DNA of 64,000 nucleotides. It comes from Mesorhizobium sp. M3A.F.Ca.ET.080.04.2.1 (GTDB lineage Bacteria; Pseudomonadota; Alphaproteobacteria; Rhizobiales; Rhizobiaceae). How positions within the stretch are numbered: position 1 is the first letter of the stretch; each line of letters opens with the position of its first letter. Under the pieces are notes generated by a model. That model saw only the letters and a list, made by a program, of their open reading frames with translations, was not told the DNA's origin and did not search any database. The translations under genes and the position numbers were made by a program. The stretch spans positions 5,556,501-5,620,500 of the forward strand of contig NZ_CP034451.1 of assembly GCF_003952525.1 (NCBI RefSeq), given 5' to 3'. Below, piece by piece: positions 29,109-38,641 of the stretch.

Positions 29109-29168
29109 ATGCAATTGCATCTATATGGATGCATCTGCATCGATCGTCAAGCTTGATGCAATTGCATC
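29109..29168. promoter_or_regulatory. three MarR operator palindromes
   Basis: Three copies of ATGCA-NN-TGCAT: ATGCAATTGCAT (29109-29120), ATGCATCTGCAT (29129-29140) and ATGCAATTGCAT (29156-29167, extended to GATGCAATTGCATC). Centres are 20 and 27 bp apart. They fill the space between the Rieske-GST operon and the divergent MarR gene. Confidence 0.75.
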
Positions 29169-29187
29169 TATCGAATAGGCTGCAGCG

Positions 29188-29642
29188 ATGACGAAGAAGT
29201 CTCCTTCACCCGAAGCCATCAAAGCCTGGGGCCGGCTGATGCGCGTGTCGCGCCAGCTGATCGAAAAGACCGAGGACGCACTGAAGGCTGGCGGGCTGCC
29301 GCCGCTCGCCTGGTACGACGTGCTGCATGAGCTTGCCGAGGCCGGCGAGGGGGATTGCGGCCCTTCGAGTTGATCGATCGCGTGCTCTTGGCGCAGTATA
29401 ACGTTTCGCGGCTCTTGGCCCGGCTCGAGGCGGAGGGCCTGGTGGAAAAGCTGGCTGTCTCCGATGATGGCCGCGGCCAGACCGTGCGCATCACGCCGGC
29501 CGGCCGGGAGACGCGGCGCCGTATTTGGGCGGTCTACGGCGCTGCCATCACCGATCTGATGGGCTGCAAGCTCTCCGCCAAGGAGATGGAAGCGCTGGGC
29601 GATTTGCTCGGGCGGCTGCGTGTTCCCCGGATTGGCGAGTAG
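29188..29642 (+). pseudogene. MarR-family regulator with a one-base frameshift
   Basis: The winged-helix MarR fold is split over two frames. The first part (MTKKSPSPEAIKAWGRLMRVSRQL to WYDVLHELAEAGEG) runs to a stop near 29373; the second (LRPFELIDRVLLAQYNVSRLLARLEAEGLVEKLAVSDDGRGQTVRITPAG) continues in another frame from about 29355. The break is at a run of five G residues (29349-29353); six would restore AGEGGLRPFEL and a normal protein of about 151 aa. Either a sequencing or assembly error in a homopolymer, a real recent mutation, or a slippery phase switch. Confidence 0.8.
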
Positions 29643-29717
29643 CCGCGAGGCCTCTCGGCGCGCCTCGTCTCGATTTTCGGCAATAGCCCTTGCGTTGGAC
29701 GACAGAATGCGCAATAA

Positions 29718-29744
29718 AGCCGAACCGTAACGTACGGTACGGCT
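29718..29744. promoter_or_regulatory. large TetR-type operator
   Basis: A 27-bp near-perfect palindrome: AGCCG (29718-29722), one mismatched base, ACCGTA, a 3-base centre, TACGGT, one mismatched base, CGGCT. It lies about 33 bp before the GTG of the TetR gene and is the natural autoregulatory operator. Confidence 0.65.
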
Positions 29745-29776
29745 TCAGTGCCCGCCTACAAGGAAACGGGGAAAGC

Positions 29777-30454
29777 GTGTTGCAGCCTGCTCCCGAGATC
29801 GACAACAGCGAGGCCTTGACCGAGCGGCAGCAGGCCGTTCTGGACGCGGTGCTGCGTCTCCTGGTCGAGGAGGGCGACAGCCTGACCATGACCGCGGTGG
29901 CGCGGCGGGCAAGCTGCTCAAAGGAAACGCTCTACAAATGGTTCGGCGATCGCGACGGGCTGCTGACGGCGACGGTCCAATGGCAGGCCTCGAAGGTGCG
30001 CGTGGCGCAAGTCGACCGCAAGGGGCTCGACCTCGCTTCGCTGACGACAAGCCTCGAACGTTTCGCCTCCGACTGGCTGAAGGTGATCTCCAGCGATACC
30101 TCGGTCGCGCTGAATCGCGTCGCTGTCGGCCGTGCCGGTCCAATCAAGCGCAAAGAGGGTAAGGATGACCTCGGCGCCATCGTATTGCAGAATGGGCGTT
30201 TCGCGCTTGCCAGGCGTTTGAAACCGGTATTGGAAGCAGGCCGACAGGCCGGGCTGCTCCACTTCGAGGACGCCGAGACGGCGTTCCGCACTTTTTTCGG
30301 GCTGGTCGCCCGCGACGTGCAGATCCGGCTTTTGCTGGGCGACCGACTGGAATCGACTGAGGCGACGATCGGCGGCGATGCCGTACGCGCGACGCAGCAG
30401 TTTCTCGCTCTTTTCGGAGCAAACAACCGGCCGCAAGGCCCTGGAGGCGGATGA
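29777..30454 (+). CDS. TetR-family transcriptional regulator
   Basis: Repressor of 225 aa with the N-terminal HTH LTERQQAVLDAVLRLLVEEGDSLTMTAVARRASCSKETLYKWFGDRDGLLTATVQWQ and an AcrR-like C-terminal ligand domain. The GTG at 29777 has GGGGAAA just upstream, and a palindrome at 29718-29744 lies in its promoter; the longer frame starting at 29690 would translate through that operator. It precedes ilvC by 128 bp on the same strand but there is no sign that it controls ilvC. Confidence 0.85.
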   Translation: MLQPAPEIDNSEALTERQQAVLDAVLRLLVEEGDSLTMTAVARRASCSKETLYKWFGDRDGLLTATVQWQASKVRVAQVDRKGLDLASLTTSLERFASDWLKVISSDTSVALNRVAVGRAGPIKRKEGKDDLGAIVLQNGRFALARRLKPVLEAGRQAGLLHFEDAETAFRTFFGLVARDVQIRLLLGDRLESTEATIGGDAVRATQQFLALFGANNRPQGPGGG

Positions 30455-30508
30455 TTTCAGGTCATGTCGGCCTGAAATCTGAATCCGGCTCCAAATCAAA
30501 GAGATAGA

Positions 30509-30553
30509 GCATGATGTCGTCCGAAAACCGCTTCACACTTTTCGGCATCGTGG
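30509..30553. repeat. REP-like hairpin of rhizobial type
   Basis: Imperfect palindrome with GATG...GAAAA on the left and TTTTC...CATC on the right around CCGCTTCACAC. It closely resembles the short GC-rich hairpin repeats with a GAAAACCG-TTC-CACTTTTCGG core that are scattered through rhizobial intergenic regions (recognised from memory). It lies just upstream of ilvC. Confidence 0.55.
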
Positions 30554-30558
30554 TCTGA

Positions 30559-31802
<1,244 letters not shown>

Positions 31803-31823
31803 ATTCCATGGCTGGTTGATCAG

Positions 31824-31850
31824 AGCCGGCGGAGCGATCCGCCGGCTTTT
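31824..31850 (+). terminator. intrinsic terminator of ilvC
   Basis: Perfect 10-bp stem AGCCGGCGGA/TCCGCCGGCT closed by a GCGA tetraloop and followed by TTTT. It lies downstream of the tandem repeats, about 220 bp after the ilvC stop. The rest of the 330-bp gap to the PilZ gene holds the repeats and nothing else I can name. Confidence 0.85.
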
Positions 31851-31932
31851 CGCGCTCTGGTGCTCATGCGATGGAGAAGGGTGCTACACAACGCGCTTCG
31901 CTCGGCACGCGCGGGCCGAGGTCACCATCGCC

Positions 31933-32217
31933 TCAGCCATAGTGCCAATGCGGCTTCGGCTCAGTGCCGGTGAACGCTACGCCGATGCGGCCTTCGCGCC
32001 GCCAGCGGACGACCGCCTTGTAGCCGATGCCATCGGTCGGCACATAGAGCAGGAACTCGTCGGGCACGCGCGCTTCGATCGGCACCTTCAATTCGGCTCC
32101 GCCGGGGTTCATGTTGCGCACGGTGCACTTCACCTCGGAATTGGTGATGCCGGTCAGGATTGCGGCGCCCTTGAGCACGCGCTGCCGGTGCTTGGCTCTG
32201 ATTTCGTTTTCGGCCAT
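31933..32217 (-). CDS. PilZ-domain protein
   Basis: Single PilZ domain, 94 aa from the ATG at 32217. RAKHRQRVLKGAAIL contains the RxxxR c-di-GMP-binding start, and NMNPGGAELKVP is the equivalent of the D/NxSxxG motif, with the first and third positions changed, so affinity may be altered. A small cyclic di-GMP receptor like this usually controls motility or polysaccharide; the diguanylate cyclase at 3 kb is not linked to it. A longer frame upstream to 32337 is possible but not PilZ-like. Confidence 0.75.
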   Translation of the reverse strand: MAENEIRAKHRQRVLKGAAILTGITNSEVKCTVRNMNPGGAELKVPIEARVPDEFLLYVPTDGIGYKAVVRWRREGRIGVAFTGTEPKPHWHYG

Positions 32218-32335
32218 GGCGGGCCTGTCCTCGCAATCGCTGCGTTGCGATCCTGATGTGGGCGTCAGCCCGGATGGATAGATGCCCCTCATGAATTTAC
32301 AGTTATCGCTTGGGCAGGGAGGATGCGGAACTGCC

Positions 32336-32365
32336 AAATAAAACGGCGCCAGATCTGGCGCCGTT
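32336..32365 (-). terminator. terminator of the BA14K gene
   Basis: Perfect 22-bp palindrome (11-bp arms ACGGCGCCAGA/TCTGGCGCCGT, 32343-32364), followed on the minus strand by TTTTATTT. It stands directly after the stop of the BA14K gene. Confidence 0.85.
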
Positions 32366-32388
32366 CCGTTCCTATGCCGATGGGCGGC

Positions 32389-32973
32389 TCAGATGTAGGG
32401 CGAGATGCACTGGCGACGCGGGCCATAGTTGGGCTGGAACGTGTTGTCCCAGGCCCGATACGACCGGTAGCGATTGTAGCACCAGCGGACATGCGCCCTG
32501 GAGAGCCGCTCGGTCCGGTAGATCCGCCTCGGCTGGTAATAACGCGGATAGGGATCATAATAGTAAGGGTCGTAGTAGTTGTTGTAGGCGAGGCTGCCCA
32601 GGCCTAGGCCGAGTCCCAGCCCAAGAAGCGCCGCGCTACCATTGTCGAAATGCCGATGACGATGACGGTGCCGCCAGCGCCAATTGCCATCCCAATTGCC
32701 GTTGTCCCAGTTGCGGGAGAAATTGCGTGCGCGGAAGCCATCGTTCCGCCATCTGAAGTCACCTCCACGGCGCCAGCGCCAGTCATACATTTGCTGATTG
32801 TTGTTGCCGCCGGCCCAATCGTCGCGAACAGGAATGATCTGCGGTGCGGCCGTGCTGCTCGCCGTCGATAGGTCAGGTTGAAGGATAGGACCGGCAAGCG
32901 ACGACACCGTCAGGCCCGCAAGAAGACCCAGGGAAATCGCCCCGGATCCGAGAGAAGACAAGAGCGGTTTCAT
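32389..32973 (-). CDS. BA14K-family secreted protein
   Basis: Envelope or secreted protein of 194 aa. An N-terminal signal peptide ([28 protein letters not shown]) is followed by an Asn/Trp/Arg-rich region, a His-Arg repeat, a Gly-Leu stretch ([13 protein letters not shown]), a Tyr-rich [14 protein letters not shown] tract, and a C-terminal BA14K domain ([29 protein letters not shown]). In Brucella the BA14K protein is an immunoreactive lectin-like antigen; the function in rhizobia is unknown. ATG at 32973 starts directly at the signal peptide. Confidence 0.85.
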   Translation of the reverse strand: MKPLLSSLGSGAISLGLLAGLTVSSLAGPILQPDLSTASSTAAPQIIPVRDDWAGGNNNQQMYDWRWRRGGDFRWRNDGFRARNFSRNWDNGNWDGNWRWRHRHRHRHFDNGSAALLGLGLGLGLGSLAYNNYYDPYYYDPYPRYYQPRRIYRTERLSRAHVRWCYNRYRSYRAWDNTFQPNYGPRRQCISPYI

Positions 32974-33136
32974 TTCACTCTCCAAGGACTAAGGGCCCCA
33001 CGCCGAGCACACCCCGGAAGAGGCCTATTAATGGGACTTTTCATCTGAACGGAAGATGAACAGAAAGGTTCCGTAAACCATCCCGAGCGGGCCTGGCTCT
33101 TGTCTTCGTCTTGGCTTCTAGGCAAAGGTCTCGGCC

Positions 33137-34249
33137 ATGTCGCTGCGCCTGGCCACTTTCAACGTCGAGAACCTGATGAACAGGTTCGATTTTTCCGGTT
33201 ATCGAAACCAGCTCAATGAGGATCGCACTCTGGCGCTGTTCGATATCCAGAGCGAGGCCGAGTACAGGGCGCTCGAGCAGGCGCGCACAATCGCCCAATC
33301 GGACGACACGCGGCAGCTGACCGCGCTCGCGATCGCTGCAACCCGCGCGGACATCATCTGCATGCAGGAAGTCGACAATATCGAGGCGCTGAAGGCCTTC
33401 GAATACGGCTATCTGTTCAAGATGATCGGCCAAGGCTACCGCCAAAAGTACACCACTGCCGGCAATGACACTCGCGGCATCGACGTCGCGGTGATGATGC
33501 GCAGCGAGACCGCGCAGGGCCAGCCGATCGAGTTCGTGCGCATGACCAGCCATGCCTATGTCACCTTCGAACAGTTCGGCCTGTTCACGCAGGAACTCGC
33601 GACGCTCGGGCATCTGGCGACTGACCGCATCTTCCGGCGCGACTGCCTCGAAATCGATCTGACTGTCGGCGGCGTGCCGCTGACGCTCTATCTCGTGCAT
33701 TTCAAGTCGATGGGCTCGCCGCGCAACGGGCTCGATGGCCGCGAGGCGACCATGCCGCTGCGCATCGCCGAGGCGCAGGCCGTCCGCCGCATCATCGAGG
33801 ATCGCTTCGGCAAGGACCATGCCGCCGGCAAGCGCTGGGCGATCTGCGGCGATATGAACGACTACCGGCAACGGGTGAAGATCGAGGGCGACAGTTTCGA
33901 CGGCTATCGCTTCCATGTGGTCGACGAAGCCCAATCATCGATCAATGTGCTCACCGCCGGCGGTTTCTGCGAGAATGTCGTTGAACGGCGGCCGGAGATG
34001 GACCGTTGGAGCTTCTATCACACGCGCGGCCCGGAAGAGCGGCACCTGTGCCAGCTCGATTACATCTTGCTGTCGAAAGCGCTGGCGGCGAAGAACGCCA
34101 CGGCTGTTCCGGACATCATCCGTAACGGCCAACCCTGGCGAACCATTTTTCCCGCGGGACAGGAGGTCGAGCGTTACCCGCGCGCCGGCTGGGATCGGCC
34201 GAAGGCCTCGGACCATTGCCCGGTTGTTATTACACTGGACATGGCCTGA
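33137..34249 (+). CDS. endonuclease/exonuclease/phosphatase-family protein
   Basis: Mg-dependent phosphoesterase of the EEP superfamily, 370 aa. RLATFNVENLMNRF carries the first Asn, IICMQEVDN the catalytic Glu, ICGDMNDYRQ the Asp-Asn pair, and KASDHCPVVITLDM the final Asp-His, so all key residues are present. No signal peptide. It is followed after two bases by a Nudix-like gene, so the two are probably coupled in nucleotide or nucleic-acid turnover; the substrate is not known. Confidence 0.88.
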   Translation: MSLRLATFNVENLMNRFDFSGYRNQLNEDRTLALFDIQSEAEYRALEQARTIAQSDDTRQLTALAIAATRADIICMQEVDNIEALKAFEYGYLFKMIGQGYRQKYTTAGNDTRGIDVAVMMRSETAQGQPIEFVRMTSHAYVTFEQFGLFTQELATLGHLATDRIFRRDCLEIDLTVGGVPLTLYLVHFKSMGSPRNGLDGREATMPLRIAEAQAVRRIIEDRFGKDHAAGKRWAICGDMNDYRQRVKIEGDSFDGYRFHVVDEAQSSINVLTAGGFCENVVERRPEMDRWSFYHTRGPEERHLCQLDYILLSKALAAKNATAVPDIIRNGQPWRTIFPAGQEVERYPRAGWDRPKASDHCPVVITLDMA

Positions 34250-34251
34250 CC

Positions 34252-34968
34252 GTGAGTTTCGATCTGCCGCGCAACGTCATCCTGCCGGTCGACGAAGTCG
34301 ACGTGCGGCTCGATCCCGCGCCGCATCCCTTCGAACAAGGCAACCGGGCTGCGATCGCCGAAAACTGGCGAAGCGAGACGAGCGCAAAGCCGGCGCTCTA
34401 TGACGGAACCGTGGTGCTGCTTTCGGCGCTCGGCTATCGCGACAACAGGCTCACCGGCCGCTGCCATGCCGTGAAGTACTCGACGTTCATGCTGTGGCGC
34501 AAGAACCGCGCGCTGAGCGGCGCCGAGCACGCTTACGCGCACGCCATGCTGGTCGCCGGCGACAATGCGCTGGTGGCGATCCGCATGGGCTCGCACACGG
34601 TCAATGCCGGCCGGATCTACTTCGCCGCCGGCTCGTTCGAGCCGATCGATTTCCGTGACGGTCTCGTCGATGTCGACTTCAACATGGTCCGCGAGGTGGC
34701 CGAGGAAACCGGACTCGACCTTTCGGGAGCCGAACGTGGCCGGCGCTATCACGCCCTGTCAGCCCCAAGTGGCACGGTGATCTTCCGCCGCTATCATGTC
34801 CCCGAGCCGGCCGAGGAGATCGCGCGGCGCATTAATGCCTTCATCGCCGCCGAAGCGGAGCCGGAGATCGAGGGGCCGGTCGTCATCCGCAATGCGGACA
34901 ATCTCCCGGACGGTCTGATGGGTCACATGAAGCCGCTCATCGAATGGCATTTTGCGGGCCGCGATTAG
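34252..34968 (+). CDS. Nudix-like hydrolase
   Basis: Protein of 238 aa with the core Nudix sequence REVAEETGLDLSG (the catalytic RExxEExG part) in the middle. The first part of the Nudix box is not standard: the Gly and Glu expected before it are not at the usual spacing. The start is the GTG at 34252, two bases after the stop of the upstream phosphoesterase gene, giving translational coupling. Likely hydrolyses a nucleoside diphosphate derivative, substrate unknown. Confidence 0.75.
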   Translation: MSFDLPRNVILPVDEVDVRLDPAPHPFEQGNRAAIAENWRSETSAKPALYDGTVVLLSALGYRDNRLTGRCHAVKYSTFMLWRKNRALSGAEHAYAHAMLVAGDNALVAIRMGSHTVNAGRIYFAAGSFEPIDFRDGLVDVDFNMVREVAEETGLDLSGAERGRRYHALSAPSGTVIFRRYHVPEPAEEIARRINAFIAAEAEPEIEGPVVIRNADNLPDGLMGHMKPLIEWHFAGRD

Positions 34969-34981
34969 CTTTGCTGCCAAG

Positions 34982-35212
34982 CTATGATTTGGCCGCCTTG
35001 CGATCGTTGCGGGCGGCAACGAAAAACAGGATCAGGCAAAGGCCGAGAAAGCCGCCCATCGCCATGCCCATCGTCTGGCCGACGACTTCCTGGAAATTGG
35101 CGGCGACGCGATCAGGATTGGCCAGCCCATAGCGGGCCAGATACCACCAGATGCCGCCCAGCATGGCTTCGACAGCCACCGCTGCAAGGATCACACGCGC
35201 CTTCTTGCTCAT
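34982..35212 (-). CDS. small two-helix membrane protein, function unknown
   Basis: 76 aa with two predicted membrane helices (VILAAVAVEAMLGGIWWYLA and MAMGGFLGLCLILFFVAA), a short loop between, and a basic C-terminus. I do not recognise the family. The composition and codon use fit the host, and the frame ends just after the Nudix-like gene on the opposite strand. It lies about 80 bp upstream of a MacB-like operon end and may be independent. Confidence 0.6.
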   Translation of the reverse strand: MSKKARVILAAVAVEAMLGGIWWYLARYGLANPDRVAANFQEVVGQTMGMAMGGFLGLCLILFFVAARNDRKAAKS

Positions 35213-35293
35213 CCGCCTGGTTCCCGATGCTGCCCTAGTGCCCGGTCTACCATCGGCTGTGGTCGAGCAACAGATCGAATGCGCCGACTTTGC

Positions 35294-36511
35294 CTATTCA
35301 TGCCTCAGGGCTTCGATAGGGTCGAGCCTTGCACCGCGCAGCGCGGGGAAGAATCCGAACACCATGCCGATCAGCGCCGAGAACCCGACAGCGAGCAGGA
35401 TGACCGCCGGGCTCGGCGCAAAGGGTATGGTCAGCGTCGCCGCGGCGAGGCCGGCGAGCGTCAGCCCGATCAGGATGCCAATGATGCCGCCGAGCAGCGA
35501 CAGCACCGTCGCCTCGACCAGGAACTGGATCAGGATGTGCTTCTCATGCGCGCCGATCGCCAGCCTGATGCCGATCTCGCGGGTGCGCTCGGTGACCGAC
35601 ACCAGCATGATGTTCATGATGCCGATGCCTCCGACCAGCAAGCTGACGCCGGCGACCGCGCCCAGCATGCCGGTCATCGTGGTGGTGGCGCTGGCCATCG
35701 CGTCGGCTATCTGGGTCATATCGCGGATCGAGAAATCGGGATCGCGGTCCGGCGTGATGCGGCGCGTGTCGCGCAGGATGTCCTCGACGCGGGGCTGCAA
35801 CTCGGTGGTCGGCGTGCGGTCGTCGGCGGCGATGTAGATCGAGTCGATGTCGCGGTTGCCGGCGATGCGCCGCTGGTAGGCGGCAAGCGGCATCAGCACG
35901 ACATTGTCCTGGTCCTGGCCGAAACCGGTATAGCCCTTGGGTTCGAGGAGGCCGATGATCCTGCAGGAGGTGCGGTTGACGCGGATGACCTCGCCCTCGG
36001 GATCGCCGGCACCGAAGAACTGCTGGCGCACCGTCTCGCCGATCAGGCAGACGCCGGCGCCGGCCCGGGTTTCGGAATCGCTGAACGGGCGACCGGAGAC
36101 GAGCTTCCAGTCACGCGCGTCGAGATAGGTGCTGTCCGTTCCAGTGACGCCGGACGTCAAGCTCTCCGTGCCGAAGATGACGCGGACCTGCTTCTGCGAG
36201 GCTGGGGCGATCGCGCGGGCGCCGCTGAGATGCGCCACGAGCGCTGCGAGATCTTTTGCGGCGAGGGGACGCGTGATCTGGTCGAGCCCGCCCGGCCCGC
36301 CTGGTCCGGCAGGGCGGCCGGAGCGGACGACCAAGAGGTTGCTGCCAAGCTTGGAGATGTCGGCCTTGACCTTCTCGGTGGTGCCGGAGCCGATGGTCAG
36401 CATCGCGATGACGGCGGCAACGCCGATGACGATCCCGAGCAGCGTCAGGAAGGAGCGCAGCACGTTCCTGCGGATGGAGATCAGCGAAAGGCGGATGGTC
36501 TCCCAGATCAT
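35294..36511 (-). CDS. MacB-type ABC transporter permease
   Basis: FtsX/MacB-family permease without an ATPase domain, 405 aa. First helix (SLISIRRNVLRSFLTLLGIVIGVAAVIAML), a large periplasmic MacB_PCD domain, and three C-terminal helices (GVSLLVGGIGIMNIMLVSVTERTREIGIRLAIGA onward) make up the mechanotransmission fold. Start overlaps the ATPase gene by 4 bases. Works with the next two genes as a tripartite exporter or lipoprotein-type extractor. Confidence 0.92.
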   Translation of the reverse strand: MIWETIRLSLISIRRNVLRSFLTLLGIVIGVAAVIAMLTIGSGTTEKVKADISKLGSNLLVVRSGRPAGPGGPGGLDQITRPLAAKDLAALVAHLSGARAIAPASQKQVRVIFGTESLTSGVTGTDSTYLDARDWKLVSGRPFSDSETRAGAGVCLIGETVRQQFFGAGDPEGEVIRVNRTSCRIIGLLEPKGYTGFGQDQDNVVLMPLAAYQRRIAGNRDIDSIYIAADDRTPTTELQPRVEDILRDTRRITPDRDPDFSIRDMTQIADAMASATTTMTGMLGAVAGVSLLVGGIGIMNIMLVSVTERTREIGIRLAIGAHEKHILIQFLVEATVLSLLGGIIGILIGLTLAGLAAATLTIPFAPSPAVILLAVGFSALIGMVFGFFPALRGARLDPIEALRHE

Positions 36512-37212
36512 GCTGCCTCCGCGTTCACGGTGTCGGAGGCGACATGGCCATCGAGGAAGCGCACGGTGCGCTCGGCATAGGCGGCGACATCGGCCTCGTG
36601 CGTGACCATGGCGATGGTGAGGCCGAGCTCGGCGTTGAGCCTGGTCAGCAATTCCATGATCTCATGCGTGCGCGCGCTGTCGAGATTGCCTGTCGGCTCG
36701 TCGGCGACGAGCAGCGTCGGCCTGGTGACGATGGCGCGCGCGATCGCCACGCGCTGCTGCTGGCCGCCGGAGAGTTCGGCCGGCGTGTGATGTTCGCGTC
36801 CGGTGAGGCCGACCTCAGCCAGCGCCCGCATGGCGAGTTGGCGACGCTCGCGCGCGGCAACGCCGCGATAGATCAGCGGCAGTTCGACGTTTTCTGCCGC
36901 CGTGGTGCGCGGCAGAAGGTTATAGCCTTGGAAGACGAAGCCGACATAGAGATTGCGCAGCAGGGCACGGCGGTTGCGGTCGAGCCGGCCGGCATCGATG
37001 CCCATGAAGCTGTAGGTTCCGGCCGTCGGCGTGTCGAGGCAGCCGATGATGTTCATGGCCGTCGACTTGCCCGAGCCGGACGGACCCATGATGGCGACGA
37101 ACTCGCCCCGGCGGATCGCGAGGTCGACACCGGCGAGCGCGTGCACGCGCGCCTCGCCCTCCCCGTAGCTCTTCCAGACTTTTTCGAAAGTGATGAGCAG
37201 GGGAGCCGACAT
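36508..37212 (-). CDS. MacB/LolD-type ABC transporter ATPase
   Basis: Cytoplasmic ATP-binding subunit, 234 aa. Walker [11 protein letters not shown]-loop [22 protein letters not shown], signature [15 protein letters not shown], Walker [14 protein letters not shown], and the H-loop in [19 protein letters not shown]. The LolD/MacB subgroup is clear. Start ATG at 37212 (GTG 37215 adjacent). Gene order adaptor-ATPase-permease on the minus strand. Confidence 0.94.
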   Translation of the reverse strand: MSAPLLITFEKVWKSYGEGEARVHALAGVDLAIRRGEFVAIMGPSGSGKSTAMNIIGCLDTPTAGTYSFMGIDAGRLDRNRRALLRNLYVGFVFQGYNLLPRTTAAENVELPLIYRGVAARERRQLAMRALAEVGLTGREHHTPAELSGGQQQRVAIARAIVTRPTLLVADEPTGNLDSARTHEIMELLTRLNAELGLTIAMVTHEADVAAYAERTVRFLDGHVASDTVNAEAA

Positions 37213-37216
37213 CACA

Positions 37217-38506
37217 TCAGCTCCGCTGCTGCGAGCCGGTGATGATCTCAGCGCCTTCGTCGAGCCCGGACGTGATCTCGGTCAATTCGCCGTCGGTCGA
37301 GCCTATCCTGACGTTCACCGGACGCGGCCGGCCGTTTTCCAGCACATAGAGCGTGCGCGAGCCGTCGGTCGGCGCCTTCGTCACCTCTCGCTGCCGCCAG
37401 TTGGGGCGACCCATGCGGCCGGTGAAGAGATCGCGCAGGCTCCAGCCGCGGGCCATTTGCTGCGCCGGGCGATAGCGGAAGGCGGTGGCCGGCACGGTAA
37501 GCACGCCCTTGGCCTGTCTGGTGACCACCGAGACGGTGGCGGTCATGCCGGGCCTCAGCAGCAGCTCGCTGTTGTCGACCTCCAGCCTTGCGTTGTAGGT
37601 GACGACGCCGTCGGTGGTGACCGAGGCGTAGGAAATGTCGCGGATCTCGGCATCGAAGGGACGATCCGGGAAGGCATCGACGGTGAAGCGGGCATGCTGG
37701 CCGGGCTTGACCGTGCCGATATCGGCTTCGTCCACCGCCGCCTGCAGTTCCATGTTGCGCAAGTCGGCGGCGATGACGAACAGCACCGGCGCCTGCAGCG
37801 AGGATGCGACCGTCTGGCCGGGATCGACCGAACGCGTCAGCACGATGCCGTCGATCGGCGCATAGATTGTGCTTTTGGCTAGATCGGTCTGTTGCGCCTT
37901 GAGGTCGGCCTGGGCAATGGCGAGATTGGCCTCGGCGCTGTCCAGCGCCGCCTTGGAGCGGTCGCGCGTCGCGGTCGCTGCTTCGAGCGATTGGTCGGTC
38001 GCCATGCCGCGCTTGGTAAGCTCGCTCGCACGGGTAAGCGCATTCTCGTCTTCCTGCAGCGTGACCTTGGCGTTCTCGATGGCGGCGGTAGCCGCCTTGG
38101 CCGAGGCGGTGGCGCGCTCGATCTGCACCTCGAGCTTGGCGGTGTCGAGTGTCGCCAGCACGTCGCCCTTCTTCACCTGCTGGTTCTCGTTGACCGCAAC
38201 AGAGCGGACGACGCCGGACAGCTCGCTGGAGATGTCGACCTGCGTCAGCGGTTGCAGCGTGCCGGTGGCGGACACTGCAACGGTAAGGTCGGCGATGGCC
38301 GCCGGGACCGTGGTATACTCGATCCTGGGCGGGGAGGCTGCATACCACTGGTAGCCGCCGATGCCGGCAGCGACCAACGCGAGCGTCAACACCGCAAAGA
38401 GCCAGCCGCGCCGGCGCTTGCGGTTCATGCCCTTGCGGTCGAGACCGAGAGCCGCCTCGATGGAAGGATCGGATTCGGCCTTTGGCGGATTGACAAGCTG
38501 GTCCAC
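37217..38506 (-). CDS. MacA-type periplasmic adaptor
   Basis: Membrane-fusion protein, 429 aa. A cytoplasmic N-terminal stretch of about 33 residues precedes the anchor helix (GWLFAVLTLALVAAGIGGYQWY), then the lipoyl part (VDISSELSGVVRSVAVNENQQVKKGDVLATLD), long coiled-coil hairpin (Ala/Glu/Lys rich), second lipoyl half (TIYAPIDGIVLTRSVDPGQTV), and barrel (VKPGQHARFTVDAFPDRPF). First gene of the MacAB-type operon. Divergent from the PhzF gene. Confidence 0.92.
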   Translation of the reverse strand: MDQLVNPPKAESDPSIEAALGLDRKGMNRKRRRGWLFAVLTLALVAAGIGGYQWYAASPPRIEYTTVPAAIADLTVAVSATGTLQPLTQVDISSELSGVVRSVAVNENQQVKKGDVLATLDTAKLEVQIERATASAKAATAAIENAKVTLQEDENALTRASELTKRGMATDQSLEAATATRDRSKAALDSAEANLAIAQADLKAQQTDLAKSTIYAPIDGIVLTRSVDPGQTVASSLQAPVLFVIAADLRNMELQAAVDEADIGTVKPGQHARFTVDAFPDRPFDAEIRDISYASVTTDGVVTYNARLEVDNSELLLRPGMTATVSVVTRQAKGVLTVPATAFRYRPAQQMARGWSLRDLFTGRMGRPNWRQREVTKAPTDGSRTLYVLENGRPRPVNVRIGSTDGELTEITSGLDEGAEIITGSQQRS

Positions 38507-38641
38507 CCCGGACCCCTATAGTGAAAAAATCGATGTCCCTATCTTGCACAGATCAGGCTTCGAGCTTCGAATTTCAAATTAAATTTCGCTCATGTTGGGG
38601 CTGGGCGCAGACATTCGAGGCGGAGGCAGAAGGTTTTCTCC

